From the NCBI GenBank assembly GCA_031213475.1, contig JARUPZ010000002.1, positions 6,767,049-6,831,048 on the forward strand: a stretch of 64,000 nucleotides of DNA. The letters are read 5' to 3'. A program made the translations under genes and the position numbers. This document shows positions 46,340 through 59,000 of the stretch, in pieces. Origin of the DNA: Nereocystis luetkeana (lineage: Eukaryota > Sar > Phaeophyceae > Laminariales > Laminariaceae). The notes below the pieces were generated by a model that saw nothing but the letters and a program-made list of their open reading frames with translations, was not told the DNA's origin and made no database searches. How positions within the stretch are numbered: the stretch's first letter is position 1; every line of letters begins with the position of its first letter.

Positions 46340-49300
46340 ATGTGGTGGTATTCCAAGGTCGTAGTGGGTCTCATATTTCACGCTGCCGTTGCGAACGCCT
46401 TCTCGCGATGCCTCGGTCGACTGCCACGATCGCCTTCTGACGGCACTGGAACTGCTTCTCGACGTCGGTCGACCAACATGATGAGCGCTCCTCTGCCCGG
46501 GTTGTTCGGAAGGAAAGCGCCGCTCGGACTGGGCTCGTGGCGAGTCGAGTCAGTGGTGGATAGCCAGGAGCCGAATAGCATGTTCGTTTTCCTGTTTGAC
46601 GACGGATCTGGTGAGGGGTGGGAGGTGTTCCCAGCAGGCAGAATATCATTGATTGTTTTTGTGTTTGGTTGTGCCTTCTTTCTTCCGCGTCTCCTCGGGT
46701 TCTGCTCCGAGAACGCGACTTCGCCTCTTGTGATACACGACAGACGACGTACGGTAGATATGTACGAGTATACTGGTGCTTTGTACCAGATACCTGGTGG
46801 TACAAGTTACGAATTCAATCGAGTACACATACGTACATTGTTCGCATTGTATGAGCTACAGCAACAGCAATATTGCCGTACGCTGGCGCGAAGATAACAC
46901 ACACCACAACGGATAACGTTTGGAGGTTATTTTGCGTACCTCAATAAAAATAGCAGCACCGGGTATGCTGTCGCGCGAGGGAGGTAACGACTCCCCGGTG
47001 ACAGGAGCTTCACGCACGGGAGCCTCGCAAGCTTGGGGGGTGAACGTGGGGGTGTGGTAACAAGGGGGAGCGGTCACGGGGGTGCGTGATACCTAAATCT
47101 CGCTTAGGATAAGGATCGTGCACAGACACCATCAGGGGGTATTATACTGGCACATACCGAAACACACCGACACGAACTCATCCGCAGCAACACCGTCAAG
47201 GTCAAGTCAAGCGCGGTCGTAGGTGCTTGAGGTGCGGCATGACAGTATCAGCAGGAGCAGCAGAAGACGTACAACCGTTCTCTATATTTGTTTGCTGTTG
47301 ATATCAATAGTGGTTTGCGCAATGTCTTCAGATACCATGGTACCTGGTATGATCATAGAACTACTTACGGATAATTCACTCTCTGAGCGTGCTCGGTTGG
47401 TACATCCCTGGCCTCTCAGTGCTCCCGCTTCGAAACCGCCTCCCTTCATTACTTGCCGGACCTTTCCAGCGGGTCGTTGTTTTTTCCATCTCTCTTGGCA
47501 CTCTGGGTCCTTTCTTCTTCTGTCGTTACGTGCACACCGAGCACGGCACCGCGGGTGAGCCCGGCGCCGTCGCGGGTGTCAGCGGGTGCTGGCGGGTAGA
47601 GGGGGGGTTGCAAGGAGCGCGGTCGCCGCTTTCGTGCCTAGGCGTCGCGTGTGCCTCGAGACACGAGGGATGCATGAACGGGCTCTGTCTGGCCTCCATT
47701 TGTGATTTTTGATAGAGTATGCACGGGTTATAAGAGTCGTTCGGGATTGCAAGATAATATTCAAGCGGTGCTTATTTTTGCGACCATGCTGAAGTTGAAA
47801 GAGGGAGCTGCGCAGTTTGAGCACCAACGTTATCGAGCTGGCGAACGACGGCCACGGTGAGCACCGGGCTTCACGCGAGGCGGGCGACGGGGCTGATTGT
47901 GGCAGAGAGTGAGAAAAGCTTTAACCGGACCGGAGCGGTAGCGAGGGGCGGGCGGCGTACGAGGCTGAGAGAGAAGCTCTTCTTCGATTTTTTAATTTTC
48001 TTCTTTTTGACCGGATGTAAGGTGTTCCGATCAGGCAGAAAACTATTACACGAGAGGGGACGGGTTGTTTTTTCTTTCCGAATTTTTCGGCTTCATTTTC
48101 TTTGTTTTTGCTGTGTTGCTGCGCCGTGCTGTGCTTTCTCTTTCTTCGTACATACGAGTACAGACACAGCATATCAAAAGAAGAAAATAAGTACCGTACC
48201 TGGGGTATGTACGTACGTACGACATCCGCGACGCGAAGCGTATGTGGCGTCCGAGCTGTTTCTTCCTGAAGCATGGCGGCGGGGCTCTTGACATTATCAA
48301 GTCACCAGTTTGCAACTACAACAATCATAAAACAAACTTAATTTAATCATGGACCTCTGTCCGCTTCGCATCATTTGATGTACTTTTTTCCTTCCTGAGC
48401 GAGCGTAGCGGGCGGCGTAGGCCGCCCGCGGAGCGAAGCTCCTTGTAGATTCACACCAGGGTGGACGTTGTGGTCGCTTGAATGCCTTGTCTAACTTCCG
48501 AATATTGTTGCATATTGCGCGCAAGGCTGACGCCTACTCGTCTGTCTTGCACACCCCACCCGCCGCCGCCGCCGCCGCCGCCATTGCCGCCGCGGCTCCA
48601 TAGTGCACACCGCGGTGAGCGGAGCAGACACCGCCGAGGGCCAGCACGACGACAAGGCTGGGCGATGGCGCGTGTCGGGCGACGAATTCTCCCTCACGGT
48701 GGACAGACGTTCCAAGTCCAGATTGCTCGAAGATCTGAGGTGCGCCGCTGTGTATGTGCACGGCTGGTGGAACAGCAGGGAGATCAGACGAGGCGTCAAA
48801 CAAAGTGGAAGATCACGCGGGAGAGATTGCGACTATTAAGGCACAGATAATGCCACCATAGTATTGAAAACCCTGGGGGTGGGTCATATTGTACCACCGT
48901 GTCTGTATCTACCGTGGTAGGCCAACAATGATGTTTACGCTGAATACAAGAACGAAAAAGGATGCACGCCTGGTCCTAATTATTACTTTTTTTGCGTGTT
49001 TGGGGCTAACTCTCAAACTAAAAATTGGGAGACGCATGCCATATGTACATTCACAATATCGAGTGCGCGTTTCCGCGCAAGAAAGTATGGAAAATAACGT
49101 ATTTCTTGTCTGTACGTATAACCATCGTGTGTCTTACGCACAAAGGCAAGAAGTAAAGTTGGGTGCGTGGAGTGGAGACTAAACGCGTGTATACGCTCGT
49201 CCGGCGTTATCGCCATATGTTGTCTTTCCCCACCATCCGTTCACCCCCACTTGTTTTTTTGCGCCCTCCGGCGAACCGGTAAACATGGAAGCTTGAGCTT

Positions 49301-49986
49301 TTACCACAATTCCAAATAAAAAAATCCCCCCCCCCCCCCCCCCCCCCCCTCCCCCCGCCCGTTCTGGCCAGGTACGTCGGCGTGCTGAAAAAGTTCAGCT
49401 CGTTCATCGAGGGGAGCGTGATCGAGGGGCAAATGGATCCCGCTGTCGTGGGAAAGTTCAAGATGACGCCTGTCGTCTCGTCGATGGCGTCGGAGCTGAA
49501 GAAAGCCGCCGAGGCTAATGATTCGGTCAGTATTTTTTTGTACGCCCTGGTCTTCCAGGAGAGTTTTGCGCGTGTTTTTCCACCCCCCCCCCCCCCCCCC
49601 CCCTCCCGGTCGGGTGAAATGTTGACGTTTAGCACCTCTCGGACAGATAGATGATCGATCCCTAGTTGATGGTATAGGTATTTTAGGGGGGATTTTATTC
49701 TTGATGTGCATGCTCTGGCTCAAGTCGCTGGGGTGGGAGCCGTGTGCAACCCGCATTGATCTGCTGCCGAAGGACGTGTTTCCTCTGGGTTGGATCTATG
49801 GGATGACAGTACAAATTCCTACGACACGACAATATCGTAACGGCAGGTTAGTGAGGATCTGTAGATGATCTATCTGTAGACGTATAGATTTGACATGATC
49901 TGTCCGGCGCGTGCATTGTTTTTGTTCGTGAGATGCTCCTGTCCGTGCTCTCTCATAGCAGTTTGTTGTTGGTGTTGGTGGTGTCG

Positions 49987-50021
<35 letters not shown>

Positions 50022-53000
50022 GCTTGTTGTTGTTGCTTGTTGTTGTTGTTGTGGTTGTTGTTGTTGTTGTTGCTGCTGTTGTTGTTGTCGTCGTTGTTGT
50101 TGTTCTCACGTTGACTCATGTCCAACATATTGAGCCCATGGTCACAAGACAGCTCCAGCCGTAATTCGTCCTGTGTGACGCCCGTATATATCGCGATTCA
50201 GTGGACCGTCGATTGTGTATTTTGGCGGGTCTTGTGCCTGGTGTTTTTCGTTCCGAGGAGACGTCAAAGCTTTTTTGCTATTTTTCAAATGAAAGCTGCA
50301 ATACAGCAGCAGTTGATTAGCTAGCAGTCTCATTTCAAGTGTTTTTTTCCCCCCAAAGCGGAGGGCAGTTCGCTACTTGATGCAAAAAGTACCCTGGTCT
50401 CCTTTTAGGTTTGTTTTATTTTGTCCCTGAAAACGTGATTTTGCGAAACTTATTGTAGTCTATTTTCAAGTAGTTTGTTTCTCAAAACGTGATTTTGAGC
50501 GGTGCAGTTATAATCGCTGTCAGAAGGGGCTAATGGAGATGTTAACAACCTCAGGAGTATCCTGCTTGCGTTGTGTGTATTTGGTCGTCCGACAGCCCCC
50601 CCGTCCGTTTCTCGAGCGACTTTCTGAATCCTAACCATAACCCTGCACGCATATATAGGACAGATCATGATCTATAAATCATCGTCTAGATCATCATTTA
50701 GATCATCTAGGTCCCAAGTTTTGCGTATAGGGAGTTAGTTATGCAAGAACCGTGTGAAGTACAGATCCATCCCACCTAACGCAAACATTTGCGCAAGAGC
50801 GGTATTTTGTACATGTATCCCCTCCCGACAAAACATCGTATTATAACTCAATCGCACAGATCGTTGTGTGAGGTACGTACATATCACGGATATATCTGCG
50901 CTCGGAAAGATTTGTTCATAGGTCACTCATAGATCATGCATAGATCATTCATAGACCATTCACAGATCATTCATAGACCCTTCATACCTGGTATAGATTA
51001 TTCAATGAGGATTCTGACCTGCCCGCTGTGTGTGTAAATTTAACCCTGGCCTTGGCATCTGCAGAGCAAATACATCGTCCCCAAGTACCCGAAGTCGGCG
51101 ATCGCGGGGCAGTGGGTGCTGATGTGGCAGGACACGGGGGCTGTGTTCCGACTGAATCTCACAGACGACGGCCAGTTCGAGAGCGTCGAAGGGCTGGGCT
51201 CCGGCCAGCTGGGGGGGAGATGGAACACCTGGGATGCTGACAGGTTTGTTGGTTTGTTTCTGACGAGATGTTCGGGGGCTTACGGTTGTTGTTATTGGTG
51301 GTGGTGTGTCGGTATTGTTGTTGGTGTGCTGGTGTTGCTGTTGTTCGTGTTGTTTGGTGCTGATTTCTGTATTTTACAGCGTGCTGCACCCCACCTGCGC
51401 GAGCGTCTGGGGTTTGTACGTACTGAGTGGCGTGTCTTCTCGCCAAGCCAAACGTTGCACGCGCAATATGTCTTCTCGCCAAGCCAAACGTTGCACGCGC
51501 AGTATCACGTCTACGAGACACAGCCACTCGCCCACTGTTTGCCGTGGCAGCAGGTTCGTAGAAAGTAACGCCACCCACGCGTTTCACTCCTATTTTTGTA
51601 GTTGCAGTATATATATATATGGTATTTGTTTCGTGTCGCTGGTTTTAAATTGTTTTTATTAACAGTACCAGGTATTGTTTTTTTTTGTCCCCTGTCCACC
51701 CTCGCCTTGCCTTTTCAGGATGTACATGACGGTGGTGCGTACCAAGAGCCATGGCGTGCAGATGAACGGGGATACTATGTTTTGGGGCACCGAGATAGTC
51801 GGGGAGCCTGATGCGGAGGTGAGACTGGGACGCTATATACGGTCTGCGGTCTTGGTAATGCAGCAGGGATGGAGCTCCCCCCCATTCCCCCCCCCCCCCC
51901 ATGCGCTGATCGCGTTGATTCCGGTGATAACGTCCAGGTGTCACTGGTAGTCGTGTGTGTAGGTATGATCAACTGCTGCGGGTATTATTCTTAATAGTGA
52001 CATGGTGCTCGTGGTGTCTTCTCTCAGGCGGCGGCGGCGCAACTGCATCGTGCACGCCGACGGGCTTGTTTCAAATCTATAACGCCTGCAACCACAAACA
52101 AACCCTAAAGTATTTGTCCTCTGCAGTAACGGTTCCCTGCCCCCCCCCCCCCTCCCTTCCCCCCCCCCCCCCCCCCCTTCTTTCCTGTTCTTCAAAACGT
52201 ATCCTTCCTCCCCGTCCCTCCCGCGGGCAGATCCCCCTGAAAATCAGCGGCTACGTCATGTATGGTTTCCTTGAGGTAAGCGATGCCACGGGCTTATGAC
52301 GCCCCCCTCCCCCCCCTTCCCCCCCCGCCCTCTCCCCCCCTGGACAGATTCCCGTGAAAATAAGTGGGTACGTCATGTATGGCTTTCATGAGGTAAGCGA
52401 TGCCACGTTCTCATGCCGTAAAATCCGGCTGGTGCTGTATACGGTCGGATACGGCCGACGGCAGCTGCCCGTCTTCATTCAGTTCGTTCGTGCCCAGCAT
52501 TGATTTTTTTCAGGCTCTTCGTATTCTGACTATTACGGGAGACCATATTAATAGTAAGTAGGACCCAATAGTGTTACTAAAAAAACGTAAATACATACCT
52601 GGTAGGTTTTTGTGTGTACCGTGGGTCCTATATATAATATGGTCCCCCCGCAATAGAAAAGGTACTCTGTGCTGTGTGCTTGGAGTGAGGAGGTTCTTCG
52701 AGTCGAGTGCCCCGTGGTTTGGGCATGAATAGCTGAAACGTATGTGTGAATTATGCCTGAGAAGGCAGCGGAGCGATCACAGATAGGGTATACCAGGTAT
52801 TTCAACTATTAATACGAGTCCGGACGCTAAAAAAAAATGGGTTCGTATGTCTTGGGGTGTTCTTGCGCACTTCAATCGAAATGTCTCGGAGGAGAGTCGG
52901 GAGCTGCCATTGCCGCACCAAAAGCTCTGCTCATATCACCCGGGCGCCGTCATTCCAGTGGCCACGCAACTCAGCCGCTCCACGTACGTACGCATGTATG

Positions 53001-53168
53001 TAAACCATACCTACCAGCCTTGTTTATAAGCATGTACACCCCACGTGAATGAACACTGCTCCTTGTCCCTTGTCCTTTGTGCGCTTTTGTACCGAGCAGC
53101 CGACATGCATCGGGCGCTTCATCATGCGACGCAGCCAGGAACGGAATGAGGGCGATGGTACGGCTTGA
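46340..53168 (+). CDS. Plastid-targeted protein with two lipocalin-like domains
   Basis: Exons: 46340-46610, 48604-48739, 49372-49525, 51065-51243, 51719-51818, 52231-52275 or 52348-52392, and 53100-53168. With one of the duplicate exons the CDS is 954 bases (317 aa plus stop). Residues 1-20, MWWYSKVVVGLIFHAAVANA, form a signal peptide. F21 after A-N-A and the following Ser/Arg/Thr-rich stretch match the bipartite plastid presequence of heterokonts. Domain 1 (about 66-175) reads GSWRVESVVD, FVFLFDDGS, KAGRWRVSGDEFSLTVDRR and a helical segment. Domain 2 (about 197-317) reads AIAGQWVLMWQDTGAVFRLN, LGGRWNTWDADRMYMTVVRT, DTMFWGTEIVG, KISGYVMYGF and GRFIMRR. A repeated order G-x-W, D-D-G, G-R-W-x and a strand suggests tandem lipocalin/calycin-type barrels binding a small lipophilic ligand or pigment. 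That function is inferred. The last acceptor is a tandem AG (53096 and 53099). Confidence 0.85.
47440..48446 (+). repeat. Repeat R2 of about 1 kb, copy 1
   Basis: It fills much of intron 1 of the lipocalin-like gene. Its sequence from GGTCCTTTCTTCTTC through GAGCACGGCACCGCGGG, GCGAGCCCGG-like words, TTCCGATCAGGCAGAAAA and CTCTTGACATTATCAAGT to a strong palindrome GGGCGGCGTAGGCCGCCC, ending CCTTGT, reappears inverted at 59998-61030. No conserved frame is seen. A hairpin near one end recalls Helitron 3' ends, but the terminal bases do not clearly fit, so the class is open. Confidence 0.8.
48560..48592 (+). repeat. (CCG)n tract in a 3' splice region
   Basis: About ten CCG/GCC triplets lie between the C-rich tract and the TAG acceptor (48601-48603) of lipocalin exon 2. 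Confidence 0.85.
49327..49350 (+). repeat. Poly-C tract before lipocalin exon 3
   Basis: About 23 C in a row, a pure pyrimidine tract shortly upstream of the acceptor at 49371. Another C run of about 20 lies just after this exon (49583-49602). Confidence 0.9.
49966..50103 (+). repeat. (GTT)n microsatellite
   Basis: About 140 bases of GTT/GCT triplets with a few interruptions in intron 3 of the lipocalin-like gene. On the other strand it is (AAC)n, like the CAA runs elsewhere. Confidence 0.9.
51446..51508 (+). repeat. Tandem duplication of a 35-bp word
   Basis: CTTCTCGCCAAGCCAAACGT, then TGCACGCGCA, occurs twice head to tail in intron 4 of the lipocalin-like gene. Confidence 0.9.
52231..52275 (+). 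other. Duplicate exon 6a of the lipocalin-like gene
   Basis: 45 bases, phase 0 at both ends, coding IPLKISGYVMYGFLE. Acceptor GCGGGCAG and donor GTAAGC. It encodes the same strand as exon 6b 72 bases downstream. Confidence 0.85.
52348..52392 (+). other. Duplicate exon 6b of the lipocalin-like gene
   Basis: 45 bases, phase 0 at both ends, coding IPVKISGYVMYGFHE. Acceptor CTGGACAG after a C-rich tract and donor GTAAGC. Codon-level differences from exon 6a are mostly silent (ATC/ATT, AAA-ATC/AAA-ATA, GGC/GGG, GGT/GGC), with L to V and L to H as the amino-acid changes. This pattern suggests both copies were kept under selection. Confidence 0.85.
52531..52655 (+). mobile_element. MITE copy B, TATTACGGGGG-ended family
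   Basis: Begins TATTACGGGAGACCATATTA and ends ATGGTCCCCCCGCAATA. The core has GTAGGACCCAATAGTGTTAC and TTTTTGTGTGTACCGTGGGT. It lies in intron 6 of the lipocalin-like gene. Confidence 0.75.
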
Positions 53169-56074
53169 TCCACACAGATGGCGCGAGGGCAGCTTGCTGG
53201 CCGCGGAGAGCACTGGGCCGCCCTTGGGCCTCACGCACGCAATGCGCGCGAGTACCGTGGGGTGTCCCTCAGTTTTTGCGGGACGGGCCGGCTTTTGTAC
53301 GGGACGGTTTTGCGGGACGAGGTTCGGGTCGTATATTTGCGTTGACCCGACTCCCGTTGGAGGGTATGTACTGTGCTCGCATACTGCTGGGGCAGGGAGT
53401 TGACTCAGAAGGCGGAGGTGGAGCGGGAAGAAGGCCCCTCTGAGGGCACCATGTGAATATAAGGCTTTTTGGCACGGGGGCTGGGGGGGCGGGGCGAAGT
53501 GGGTTGTACAGAGTGGAGGCAATGGTATGAGTAACAAGTAAATGCAGACAGATACCGTCGTTGCGGCTATTCGAAGTCGGAAGGGGTAGCCAGACAGACA
53601 AGACATTCTTGGCAGTTCGCAGTGAGGCTTCTCGACGTTTTTTGTTGTTGCTCCTCTGGGGCGTGTGATAAATGTCGCCGAGTACGATTGGCAGTTTCTC
53701 GAACACGAGTTACTTACAATGGCACCGGATGCCCAGGTAGAATACAGCTACTATTGCTGCCGCTATCAGTGTGGCGCCAATCGCTTCCCTCGAGTATAAT
53801 CCAGCTATCGTACGAGATCGAAGCATCACACCGAGCTTGCAACGATGGGTTTTGAAAAAAAAAAACGAGCTGTCATCTCCGTTTTTGTGTTTTTTCAAAT
53901 ATGGGCAAGGGTCATACCTGGTGTGTGATTTCATCGGCCAGACGGGCGGAAGGGCAGACAGGAAGTGACCGTCCGACGTAGATACCCCCGCTGGCCCTAG
54001 GAATTGCACGTCGTGCTTGTTTCGGTTACATACAGATGGGAACGAGATTGTCGAGACCGATCGGTGTACATTTTTGGGAAGTCGGTGGAGAGGGGGAGAC
54101 CCGTTGCTTTATTGACGAAAAATCGCGTCACTTTTGCCGACGACGGAGAAGTAAATGTTATCTGCGCGTGTACTGCTGCATGATCGTACCGAGGTGCAAT
54201 AATACTACTGTAGGTGTATCTATCCATGAGTATCCATGATCATAGGGGTGTGTGAGGTGGGCAGTGGATTTTAATTTGATGCCCCCCAACCCCAACCGTT
54301 CCCGCCCGCATGTTACGTAGAAGGAAGTGTCCAGGATTTTTGCCAAACGCTGAGAGTTGAGCGTGCTTTGACGTGATGGGCCGTTGTAGATGAGTGCAGG
54401 AGTGATGTGATAGCAGGCCATGCCAAAAGCGGGCGGGAGTAATGATTTTATTAATAAGAGACAAGATATAGGGAGATGAATTTTCCAGGATTTTTCGGTC
54501 GGCAAGCTTTTTTTGTTTTCATACCGGTACGTACTTCGAAGTATAATACTGTTAGGGCTGGGCACTGGCTGAGCCAGTCAATATCAATTATACTGTCGTC
54601 AAAATCAATGGATGTACTGGATTGCCGCAGCTTGCTGGCCGAGCGAAGCGAGTAACGCCAAGCGAAGCGAGGCAGCGGAGATTAGCTCGGCCAATCGCCC
54701 CCCCCCCGGCTGGAGAGTGAGGGCCCCCCGCTAGAGGCGCCGCCGAAGGCCAAAAAAAAAACGCGCTACCGCTTTATTTGCTATCGTAGACGGGGCTCAA
54801 AACTGCATCGGCCGTGGGTGATTACGGCCATCGACACCGGAAAAAATCGACCATAAAATTGAGAGCAATGCACCCCCCGAAACGCATTTCGGTGGGTTCC
54901 GTACTATACTATGGCGTATCTCTTGGACGTACGTGATATAAAACTACTCGCGAATACGCACTATACTGGCCGGGGCTGTCAGTGGATTGCTACTGCCAGT
55001 AAATACTGTGCCAGTGCCCTGCCTTACAGTTTATAATATGGTGACAGGGATTGCTGAGGAGTGAAGACACGCACGTACGTATGCGAGTCTTCACAGAGAA
55101 ACTGAATGCCTCGTGCACAGGGGCCGCTGCGAATCCAGGGAAGGCATTATTTAAGGCGTGCGTTAGGCGCCATATAGTGCTTTTACTGCGAATGGAGGGA
55201 AGGCAGATCGCTCACGTTGAGAAATGCTTGCTGGGCAGGGATGGGCTGAATTGCTTCAAATTATGGCTGTGTCGGTGCATCTCCACGCGTAGGCACGAAC
55301 TATATTATGTATATCATCAGTGACTCCGCTGAGGGCGGCTATTGCAGTGTGACGCCCTTCAACAGTGCGCCAAAACGTTAGCACTTCAAGCGGCACGAGC
55401 AAATAGTGATGTGTAAATTCTGCAAGCCTACTTACTGGCCTGTCTCGTGTGTGGCTGTTCCACACCTACCTCGTTAAGTTCCCTTTTCCCGTTGTTCCAG
55501 CTTTGAACGGAGCAAGCAGTGGCTTGATTCACAACTGCATCGTTTGGCGGACGCATGTGTAACCTACTTTATTTTCAGACTGCAGCGCGTGGTCCCTGAC
55601 AGAGCGAAGCGTTGCCCCGCCTCAGGCCACACCGAGCAACCACTGATCGCCAGGACTTACTTCAAACTAAACCCCCTTTACATGCGCATCCGTCATTCTG
55701 AGGGTGATATTCGTAAGCTCAGGGCCATGAGCCAAGATAGCAAGGATGCACATGCATGTGATGCACATACATGTGTATCCGGTTTTTTGTTAGTGGCCTT
55801 CCAACAGGAGAGAGACAGGACAGAGTGACCATATGAGAGCAGCCCAGGCGCCACGTATAAACACAAACGTCAAGAGTCGAAACACTCAAGAAAATGTCAA
55901 TAGCCCGAACCGACACGTAACGTCAAATGCTGAATAGCCACCTTCGAATAGATAGACGAAAAAAAAAAAAAAAAAAAGAGTAGTTGGCATTGCATTTGAC
56001 ACGAACTACTTGAAAATACGTTTTTTTGCAGTACATGGAGTAGTTAAAAGAGGGTTTCTTGAAAAAAAGAAGGT
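53169..56074. other. Convergent spacer: lipocalin-like and MTHFR-like genes
   Basis: 2.9 kb between two stop codons. No recognisable gene. It contains a GC-rich stretch open on both strands (53080-53440), C and A runs (54701-54708, 55959-55976) and an imperfect palindrome around GAGCGAAGCGAG/GCGAAGCGAGGC at 54636-54690. The open frame 54158-54565 (minus) shows no domain. Confidence 0.5.
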
Positions 56075-59000
56075 TCATTCTCGTCGTTCCCCGAACACGC
56101 CGGTGTCAAGAAGCGCTCCCGCTCGCTCCCTGGGCCCCGAGCCGGGCGCCATAACGTGCACCCCCGCCACCGGTGAACCATCGCCACCGAGATCTTTCAA
56201 CCTCGACATGGTCGTCTCGAACCACGCCTGTCCAAACGGCTCGTCTTTGTCTTGATCCAACAACAATGTCGACGACACCCCCCCGCCCCCCCCGCTAGCT
56301 AAGCCTCGGTCCGCATCGACAATACTGCCACCACTATTTACACTCCGGAGACCGCTCCCCCGCTGGCACGGCGAGCCGCTTTTAACACCGTCCTTGTCTT
56401 TGGTGGCGCCTTCTCTTGTTCCTTTCTTCAACCCCAGTGGTGTTGATGACACGATATCGTCCTTTCTGTCTCGGCTGTTCGCAGGCTCCACCTCTGCCAC
56501 CGCTGCCTCTGCTGATGCTGCTGCGGCTGCTGCTGCGGCTGCTGCTGCTGCCGCCGCCGGACCCTCCAACTCGTTTAATGCCTCCTCTCGGAGCCCTCGG
56601 TCGCTCACCCCGCACAAATCGAGCCAAAACTGGAGCCCTCTCCTAGAGGTTATGACTGGCATCCCGACCAGGAGAGTGGCTCGTGCGGCGGGGCGGTTCC
56701 CCGAGCCGTCTGATCGGGTCGAGTTCCGACTCCGCGAAGTAGGCGTTTCTGTGCCCCCACTCCCACCCCCGCCCTCGCTGGCGTCCCCGGAGTCCGATGC
56801 TGTGCCTTCCAGAGCCCCGCTTGCGATAACGCCTTGCAGCCACCTTACATGTTGCGAAACATTGTACATACTGCGTGTAAGAATAAAAAATATCGGGGGC
56901 TGTGGCCATCCAATCATCGCTCGCGTGAACCAAACCATGGAACAACAAAAAAACGAAAACAAATGAACCACAAAATTACGGCTCGCTTGCTGGCTACGTA
57001 CCATGAATATACCTTATAGACTGCACGCTTTAGAAAAGGGCAAAGCCGTTATTAGAAGTCAAATAATCGCTGAAGTAATGAAACAAGTAGACAAGAGTTG
57101 CGGACCGTGAACATGGACAATCGAGATGGAGTAGGGAGGGGGAGACCCTTCAGGGTGGAAGCCGTGCCGGCAGCGGTTGACAACTTTCTCGGATGTACGA
57201 TGTTCACCAAACAACTGTTCATCGTAAATCGGTCATTCGCCGCGCCGCGCCCCGACCTTAGAGCAGAGCAGCTCTCTCCCCGGGACGGAGCATGTCGGGT
57301 TGTCACGGACCAGGCAGACATTGCTTGCGCCAAGCGAGAAGCGCCGTGAGGTGTTCGGCGAGTCGCATGGAGGGTGAGCTGTATATCCCATTAGGACCCC
57401 GCTTGTGAGGCGGACTTGCATATGGATGACAGCTTACCGACTTACCAGGTAAATTATTTTCCGGTGTGGCCACTTCCAGGCTGCAATCGGTTCTTATGTA
57501 ACTGCCTCGTGGGTGCCTTATCATAAACAACACCTACGTGATGCGGTCAATACCCCTTGCGCGGAGTAAAGGATCTCCACCTCGCATAAATGATCTATAG
57601 CTCGATCGCCAGCTGTGACTGACCGGGGGGGGGGGGGGGGGGAAGAGAGAAGCAGGGGGGGAGGAGGGCCACGCATGAGCTCGAGTGCATCTCTCCTATC
57701 GGGTACCCCTCCCCCCCCCCCCCCATCTCTCCCTCCCCCTCTCCCTCTCACCGCTCGAATGGCTTCCACGCGAGGGGGGGCTGCGTGAGAATGACTTCTG
57801 CCCCCAGGTTCACTTTCCGTCGGATCCGATCGACGCCCGCGTCGTCCGCCTCGGTTAAAGGGTTCGCCACGACCCAGAACGCCAACCCTTTCGGCAAATG
57901 ACCGCTGATGCGTTTGATACGTTCACAGCAGTCAGCAGAAAGAAGCAACGCCAGCGCAGAGGGGCGAGAGGCGAGAGGCGAGGCAAGGCCAGACGCGGGT
58001 AATAAAGTCAATTGATTTATATAGTAAATATGGACACACGATACACCTGGCTGGCTGCGGAAGGTATACATAGCAGAGCTCGATCTCTATTTTTTTATTG
58101 ACACTTACCGGTATGTCTTACTACTCCGCCGGAGGCTATGTGTATGCAGCCTGAAAAAATAATGCAAGCGAGCAAAAAAAAGACAACTTATCTATACCAA
58201 ATAAAGTGAGGCCGCAAAAAAAAGGCGCGGAGGCCGCAAAAGAGGGCGTTTTTCATTTTTTTTTTCAACAGTACAACGAATACTTGTGGGACCAAAACAC
58301 GTTGGGCATCACGGGTGGCTGGGTCGGATCCACTAACGGCACCACAACATCACTGCTTACGCTCGGTTGGATTGGGCTGGGGTGCGGAGCACAAGGGTGG
58401 ATGGGTGGGTGGGTGGGTGGGTGGTAGTGAGTAGGTACGAGCGCCAAGGAGCCAAAAAGAGGGCACGATGATTGCCACAGAAGCCGCCTGCACAAAGCGA
58501 CATATACAGCAAACACACCGAGTCCAACCGCTGTGCCTTCAAGCGGCAGCGGAACACCAACACACACTCGATAAAAAGGATGAAGAGTAGAGGACAGACG
58601 ATCGGCAGCATAGCACAACCGCCTTCGAGAGCCCACCAACCAGCACGCCGCGACTTCACACACGCTCACGGACGACCGCTCCCAACAGCAGCGCACGTGC
58701 TGCGAATCCACCATTTTGGACGACGACACCGCGGTCGATCCGCAAACTGCTGCGGTTGCTCCTCGGTACACCGACCACCCGCGCTATCCCTTTTCCACGA
58801 TATACAGATTAGCAAAGCAGGCGCACGCACTGCTGGGAACGACCGTCTTGAAGGTGTTTCAAATCGAACCACTTGCTCCGAGGGGCACACGTAGTTGTAC
58901 GACTGCGCGGCCATAATCCGAGACGCTGTCGCCTTCACTGCTGTCCCGATGAGGTACATACATGCCGCGGGTTCGACTCCTGTACCACTGTACACCTCCA

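Noticed and set aside
53077-53606. Open frames on both strands after the lipocalin-like gene
   Set aside because: GC-rich sequence keeps several frames open at once. None has a recognisable domain, and the real terminal exon ends at 53168.
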